Source of the DNA: CAZCBJ01 sp964496705
Lineage (GTDB): Bacteria > Chloroflexota > Anaerolineae > Anaerolineales > Anaerolineaceae
Assembly (NCBI GenBank): GCA_964496705.1
Contig: CAZCBJ010000163.1
Location: 1-9,126 of the forward strand
Direction of reading: 5' to 3'
Length of the DNA stretch: 9,126 nucleotides
Made by a program: the position numbers and the translations under genes. The notes beneath the pieces were generated by a model. It made no database searches, was not told the DNA's origin, and saw only the letters and a program-made list of their open reading frames with translations. Below, piece after piece: positions 6,799 through 9,126 of this stretch; position 1 is the first letter of the stretch, and the number at the start of each line of letters is the position of its first letter.

Positions 6799-7053
6799 TC
6801 ATGCACCTGGAAGGTCATCATGCGGGTAGCAGCACACAACCGTGTCCAGAAATTCCACACCGCGAAAATACGGGCAGATCGAAGTGTTTTTGACCGCACA
6901 GCGATGTTGGCTGGTCTGTTCGGCTGCGTTCCACGGGCAGGCATCCTGCTCCCAGGCGATCGAACCCGGCTCAGAGGCAAGGTCAAGGAACAGAGCCAGG
7001 CGGGAAATTAAAGCTGTGAATAAACGCCTTGACCGGCGCGGTGACCTGTTCAC
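6799..7053 (-). CDS. Small Cys-rich protein, function unknown
   Basis: An 84-residue frame whose conserved-looking part runs from Trp34 to the end: WEQDACPWN, then HRCAVKN, SICPYF and CCYPH, with Cys at 39, 52, 60, 74 and 75 and His50. The spacing and aromatic content look like a small metal-binding or disulfide domain. I recall similar unnamed small proteins with a 'CPWN...HKCAVK...SICPYF' pattern, usually with a Cys where this one has Arg64; this is memory, not a search. The only usual start codon in the frame is GTG 7053, which lies inside the lipoprotein gene and gives a 71-base overlap with its end and no clear ribosome site. Residues 1-30 may therefore be an artefact of start choice. 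Translation may be coupled to the lipoprotein, or the gene may have lost its own start. The frame is supported by its protein-like composition rather than by length. Confidence 0.6.
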   Translation of the reverse strand: MNRSPRRSRRLFTALISRLALFLDLASEPGSIAWEQDACPWNAAEQTSQHRCAVKNTSICPYFRGVEFLDTVVCCYPHDDLPGA

Positions 7054-7471
7054 CGCCAGTATAGGTCACCCCTGGATCCATCAGCAGTGAACACTGTTTA
7101 CCGTCCGCGCCAATCAGGGTGAAACTCTCGCTGCCGCCGCCGTCGGGCGGGTCATCCGGTTCGATTCTCTTCAGCCGCGAGCAGTCCACCTGTGAAAGCT
7201 GCGCAAAAAGCGCTTCAACGGATTCGCGTTGTGCAACAACCTCCCAACTGCCCACGTTGACCTGTGTATGATCCGCGCGTCCGCTTCGGGTGAGAACCAC
7301 CTTTTCGCGGGTGATGGAAATTTCTTCATGCTGCTGCCACTCTGGCAGGATGGGACCGGATGTGGAAGTATAAATCACCCGCGAAATATTCTTCATGGGT
7401 TGCTCCGAGGTGCAGGCAGAGAAAAGAAGGCTGGCTAACAAAACCAGAACAATCAGCCTATCGGTCTTCAT
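6983..7471 (-). CDS. Small lipoprotein, function unknown
   Basis: A 162-residue protein with a classic lipoprotein signal: basic MKTDR, a hydrophobic run, and the lipobox LFSAC with the acylated Cys at 20. The mature part is about 142 residues, mixed alpha/beta in appearance, with Cys at about 97 and 127 that could form a disulfide, and no domain I recognise. It is predicted to be anchored on the outer face of the cytoplasmic membrane. ATG 7471 has no clear Shine-Dalgarno sequence; the preceding bases are TATCCACCC. A TAAAAT lies about 10 bases upstream, so a very short leader is possible. It is followed by the overlapping Cys-rich frame and is separated from the DUF1801 group by about 120 bases without a gene. 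Confidence 0.82.
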   Translation of the reverse strand: MKTDRLIVLVLLASLLFSACTSEQPMKNISRVIYTSTSGPILPEWQQHEEISITREKVVLTRSGRADHTQVNVGSWEVVAQRESVEALFAQLSQVDCSRLKRIEPDDPPDGGGSESFTLIGADGKQCSLLMDPGVTYTGGEQVTAPVKAFIHSFNFPPGSVP

Positions 7472-7541
7472 GGGTGGATATTTTACCCGAGTATTGAACC
7501 AACAAAATTCTGACTGGATAGGATCATGGAAATTTTTCTAA

Positions 7542-7646
7542 GAGACCCTTCGCTGGCATTAGCTGAGCAGTAAAAGCCTTTGAAAAACCCGCTCAGGGAA
7601 TCAGCCCGCGTGAGTCCCTGAAGGAGCGCAGCGACTGAAGGATCTC
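7542..7646. repeat. Possible dispersed repeat / short inverted-repeat element
   Basis: GAGACCCTTC (7542-7551) and GAAGGATCTC (7637-7646) are inverted copies with one mismatch, about 105 bases from end to end. Inside lie TCAGGGA (7593-7599) and TCCCTGA (7615-7621), perfect inverted arms of 7, and CTGAAGGA twice (7618-7625, 7635-7642) with a third partial copy (7647-7653). The text around 7618-7646 resembles short repeats I have seen scattered between genes in Chloroflexota assemblies. The right part overlaps the 52-codon ORF. Without the genome the copy number is unknown. Confidence 0.4.
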
Positions 7647-7751
7647 CGAAGGATTAATCACCCAACTTAATGGGTAGGTCAGGCAGGCAGCCCGAATCGC
7701 GGACAATTCGCGGATGGACACCCGCAGACCAGACTCCTGACTCGCCATCAT
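7593..7751 (-). CDS. Possible 52-residue small protein downstream of the DUF1801 gene
   Basis: The frame starts at ATG 7751 (second ATG 7748) with a perfect AAGGAGG (7759-7765) exactly 7 bases upstream, the best ribosome site in this part of the window. The ATG overlaps the stop of the preceding 36-codon ORF. The protein is slightly basic, with alternating hydrophobic and Arg/Ser residues such as SIRELSAIRAA and EILQSLRSFRDSR; there is no signal peptide or known motif. Against it: its second half is encoded by the possible dispersed repeat at 7593-7653, so the frame could be a chance extension. I do not recognise it. Confidence 0.45.
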   Translation of the reverse strand: MMASQESGLRVSIRELSAIRAACLTYPLSWVINPSEILQSLRSFRDSRGLIP

Positions 7752-7858
7752 CCAACATCCTCCTTTTCCACCAGCTCTTCCTCAATCGCCGCCCTGAGTC
7801 GGTATGGGAGCCAGGCAAAATCATAGCGCCTGGTTTTGCGCTGCCATTCTTTTCTCAT
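7748..7858 (-). CDS. Possible 36-residue small protein overlapping the DUF1801 stop
   Basis: The ATG at 7858 overlaps the TGA of the DUF1801 gene (ATGA), and its own TGA overlaps the ATG of the next small frame. The 36 residues start basic (MRKEWQRKTRRYDF), continue through a short aromatic/hydrophobic part (AWLPYRLRAAI), and end acidic (EEELVEKED). The charge segregation suggests a helical, possibly partner-binding, peptide. Its ribosome site would be AAGGCGG about 12 bases upstream, so it would depend on coupling to DUF1801. No family recognised. Confidence 0.45.
   Translation of the reverse strand: MRKEWQRKTRRYDFAWLPYRLRAAIEEELVEKEDVG
7759..7765 (-). promoter_or_regulatory. Strong ribosome binding site for the 52-residue ORF
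   Basis: AAGGAGG on the minus strand, 7 bases before ATG 7751, is a full Shine-Dalgarno match at ideal spacing. It lies inside the 36-codon ORF (the KED codons) and is the main argument that something is translated from 7751. Confidence 0.6.
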
Positions 7859-8232
7859 TGCGTGGTTTTACCGCCTTTTCTTTGCGCTTTTTCCTGGTTC
7901 TCCAGCACTCGCGCCTGCACGATGCGGCGAATTAGATCAAAGGGGACCGGACGGTTGAGGGGAAATTGAATCGCTCCCTTGGAGGTTGGATAGGCCGCCA
8001 GCTCCGCCTTGAACGGCTCAATCCCTGCTGGTGTGGGATAAAAGCCGATGTGGCGCTTGAAAGCCGCGAAATGCACCAGGTTGCCGTACAGGATGAAGGT
8101 TGGCATCCCGTAACGAATCGCCTCCACCGCCTGCGGGGCGACCTCGCGGATCACCGTTCGCACCTGTTGCAAGATGCCCTGCACTTCAGGCGGGCATGTG
8201 GCGATGTATTCATCGATGTTATTGGCTGCCAT
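7855..8232 (-). CDS. DUF1801 / YdhG-like domain protein
   Basis: A 125-residue protein of the DUF1801 (YdhG/YjbR-like fold) family. The hallmarks are VEAIRYGMPTF (36-46), VHFAAFKRHIGFYPTP (53-68), and SKGAIQFPLNRPVPFDLIRRIV (84-105). The family is sometimes called an iron chaperone or frataxin-like group, but its function is not settled. No signal peptide, so cytoplasmic. ATG 8232 is chosen over the longer frame from 8307 because GAGAGG lies about 7 bases upstream and the domain starts there (MAANNIDEYI). The C-terminal tail is basic and Lys/Gln-rich. It lies 65 bases after a lipoprotein gene and is followed by two short overlapping ORFs. Confidence 0.9.
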   Translation of the reverse strand: MAANNIDEYIATCPPEVQGILQQVRTVIREVAPQAVEAIRYGMPTFILYGNLVHFAAFKRHIGFYPTPAGIEPFKAELAAYPTSKGAIQFPLNRPVPFDLIRRIVQARVLENQEKAQRKGGKTTQ

Positions 8233-8252
8233 GTTTGATCCTCTCTCAATAT

Positions 8253-8274
8253 CAGCCTGGTTCATCACAGGCTG
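8253..8274. repeat. Inverted repeat in the leader of the DUF1801 gene
   Basis: CAGCCTG (8253-8259) and CAGGCTG (8268-8274) form perfect 7-base arms around an 8-base loop, ending about 20 bases before the DUF1801 start. In the mRNA it would give a stable hairpin between the lipoprotein and DUF1801 coding parts. It lacks a following U-run in the minus direction, so it is more likely a processing or stability element, or an operator, than a terminator. Confidence 0.45.
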
Positions 8275-8297
8275 TAAAAACGAACAGGCATTGCCAC

Positions 8298-8903
8298 TCA
8301 GGGACATTCACCTGCCTCAAACAGGTCTGATTTTACACCCTCGGCATAAATCCACTCTGCAAAACCTCGCGCAGTGTAATGGAAATAACCGTAATCAAAA
8401 CTGGTCTGGATCGACACCAACCATTGCCCCACCTGCCAGCCAAGCTGTTCCTGGACAATGTACTGGTTGTTGGGGTGCTGCGAGGCGGCTTCGTACAGGT
8501 CATATCCATGAAAACATTCCTGCGGATTTTCGCCCCGCTGTGCTTCAAACCGAGCGCGGGCGTCTGCCTGGCTGGCAAAGCGCAACACTTCAACCCTGTA
8601 GGCGGTATCCGCGCTGTTATAACAGGAGAACGAAGCGCCATCCCCCTCCACTTTAACTCCGCTCTCGCTGCGGCAATTCTCAGCCAGCTTGAGCACTTCA
8701 TCGAGCAGAACCGCTTCGGGCAGCGCGGGCGTCCGCGTAGCTCCCGACCGTCCCGGTAAAGTTGAACAAGCGAGTAAAATGAATCCCAAAAACACCAGAA
8801 CCAGGCTGCGAACCCGGCGAGATGTCCTTGGGTTGAGCAAATCGCAACGATACTCGGGCGCCGGAACAGAACCCGATTTTGTCCACGCTCGCCTTTTGCC
8901 CAT
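8298..8903 (-). CDS. Lipoprotein with four further cysteines, function unknown
   Basis: From ATG 8903 the frame encodes 201 residues. A basic segment (RTSRRVRS) precedes a hydrophobic run and the lipobox FILLAC, with the acylated Cys at 46. That signal is unusually long. TTG 8840 would give a normal 25-residue signal (starting at LNPRTSRR), so the true start may be there; neither start has a strong ribosome site. The mature part carries Cys 77, 94, 130 and 200, enough for two disulfides, and aromatic-rich motifs such as SFDYGYFHYTARGF. It is probably anchored outside the membrane. I recognise no family. With ATG 8903 it starts 8 bases after the 37-residue gene, implying an operon. Confidence 0.75.
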   Translation of the reverse strand: MGKRRAWTKSGSVPAPEYRCDLLNPRTSRRVRSLVLVFLGFILLACSTLPGRSGATRTPALPEAVLLDEVLKLAENCRSESGVKVEGDGASFSCYNSADTAYRVEVLRFASQADARARFEAQRGENPQECFHGYDLYEAASQHPNNQYIVQEQLGWQVGQWLVSIQTSFDYGYFHYTARGFAEWIYAEGVKSDLFEAGECP

Positions 8904-8911
8904 CGCAAGGC

Positions 8912-9025
8912 TTAAGGCTTCTTGGTGGGTAGTTTACCCTTCTGTTCCTCTTGCTTCTTGATCTGTTGCTGCTGCTTTTGCCGCTTCAATTTATCCTTGT
9001 CTTTTTTGCTGCCTCTGTCTCCCAT
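8912..9025 (-). CDS. 37-residue Lys/Gln-rich basic protein
   Basis: A complete short frame with a strong ribosome site: GGAGGT (9031-9036) 5 bases before ATG 9025. It encodes a very hydrophilic, low-complexity protein, beginning MGDRGSKKDKDKLKR, with a Gln run in the middle and ending KLPTKKP. Composition suggests an extended or helical, nucleic-acid- or membrane-surface-binding peptide. Small 'MGD(R/K)...KDK' proteins of this kind occur as unnamed hypotheticals in many bacteria, as far as I recall. It is the first gene after the candidate promoter at 9091-9096. Confidence 0.75.
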   Translation of the reverse strand: MGDRGSKKDKDKLKRQKQQQQIKKQEEQKGKLPTKKP

Positions 9026-9090
9026 GGTTTACCTCCGTGAACAGGAAAATCCGGACTGGCCAAGCCAGCCAGGCAGAACCATATTTATCA

Positions 9091-9096
9091 ATTATA
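9091..9096 (-). promoter_or_regulatory. -10 box upstream of the 37-residue gene
   Basis: A perfect TATAAT on the minus strand lies 65 bases upstream of ATG 9025. Only a poor -35 (TTCCCC, 16 bases before) is seen. The leader contains a small hairpin, CTGGC-CAA-GCCAG (9056-9068). It probably drives the lipoprotein/DUF1801 group. Confidence 0.45.
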
Positions 9097-9126
9097 GCCC
9101 ACTTGCTCCGCAGGGGAATAGTTCTG

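Noticed and set aside
7571..7600. Terminator after the 52-residue ORF
   Set aside because: TGAGC and GCTCA can pair on the minus strand, but the stem is 5 bases with a loop of about 21, which is too weak to call.
7660..7720. Short hairpin ACCCA-ACTTAA-TGGGT and direct repeat TCGCGGA as regulatory sites
   Set aside because: They are only 5-7 bases long and lie inside a possible coding frame; chance is sufficient.

Overview
Origin. The window is moderately GC-rich by eye, and every gene I can support lies on the minus strand, so transcription runs from high to low coordinates. Three things suggest a free-living bacterium of the Chloroflexota (Anaerolineae-like): the mix of small lipoproteins and Cys-rich proteins, an ActP-like symporter with a very large extracellular insertion, and a Cache sensor of the 'YxDYVWQWKDD' kind. 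This assignment is an inference from remembered families, not a search. I see no rRNA, tRNA, CRISPR array, transposase or phage module.

Layout, in transcription order. (1) 9126-7593: a consensus -10, then a 37-residue Lys/Gln-rich protein, a Cys-containing lipoprotein, a DUF1801/YdhG-type protein, and two very short ORFs (36 and 52 codons) chained to it by ATGA-type stop/start overlaps. The last of these overlaps a possible dispersed repeat. (2) 7471-6799: a small lipoprotein whose 3' end overlaps, by 71 bases, a Cys-rich small protein. (3) 6773-4817: a candidate promoter, a zinc-ribbon protein with Met-rich and Gln-rich parts and no known function, then a PIG-L/LmbE-type deacetylase. (4) 4750-3591: a consensus sigma70-type promoter (TTGACA, 17 bases, TATAAT) with a perfect 15-base palindrome at its predicted start point, a MarR-family repressor, and an ABC-transporter ATPase gene cut off just before Walker B. 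No permease gene follows. (5) 3553-1: a DUF485 small membrane protein, a sodium:solute (ActP-like) symporter, and, 7-22 bases further on, an open frame that runs off the left edge. It joins an N-terminal PHP phosphoesterase domain to a transmembrane segment and an extracellular Cache sensor domain.

How the genes may work together. Block 4 looks like a MarR-controlled drug-efflux operon that lost its 3' half. The break now abuts the symporter operon, which may draw some transcription from the MarR promoter. Block 5 pairs carboxylate uptake (DUF485 plus symporter) with a membrane sensor whose Cache class often binds small organic acids. The PHP-TM-Cache fusion is the most unusual object here. 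Its output domain, if it has one, lies outside the window.
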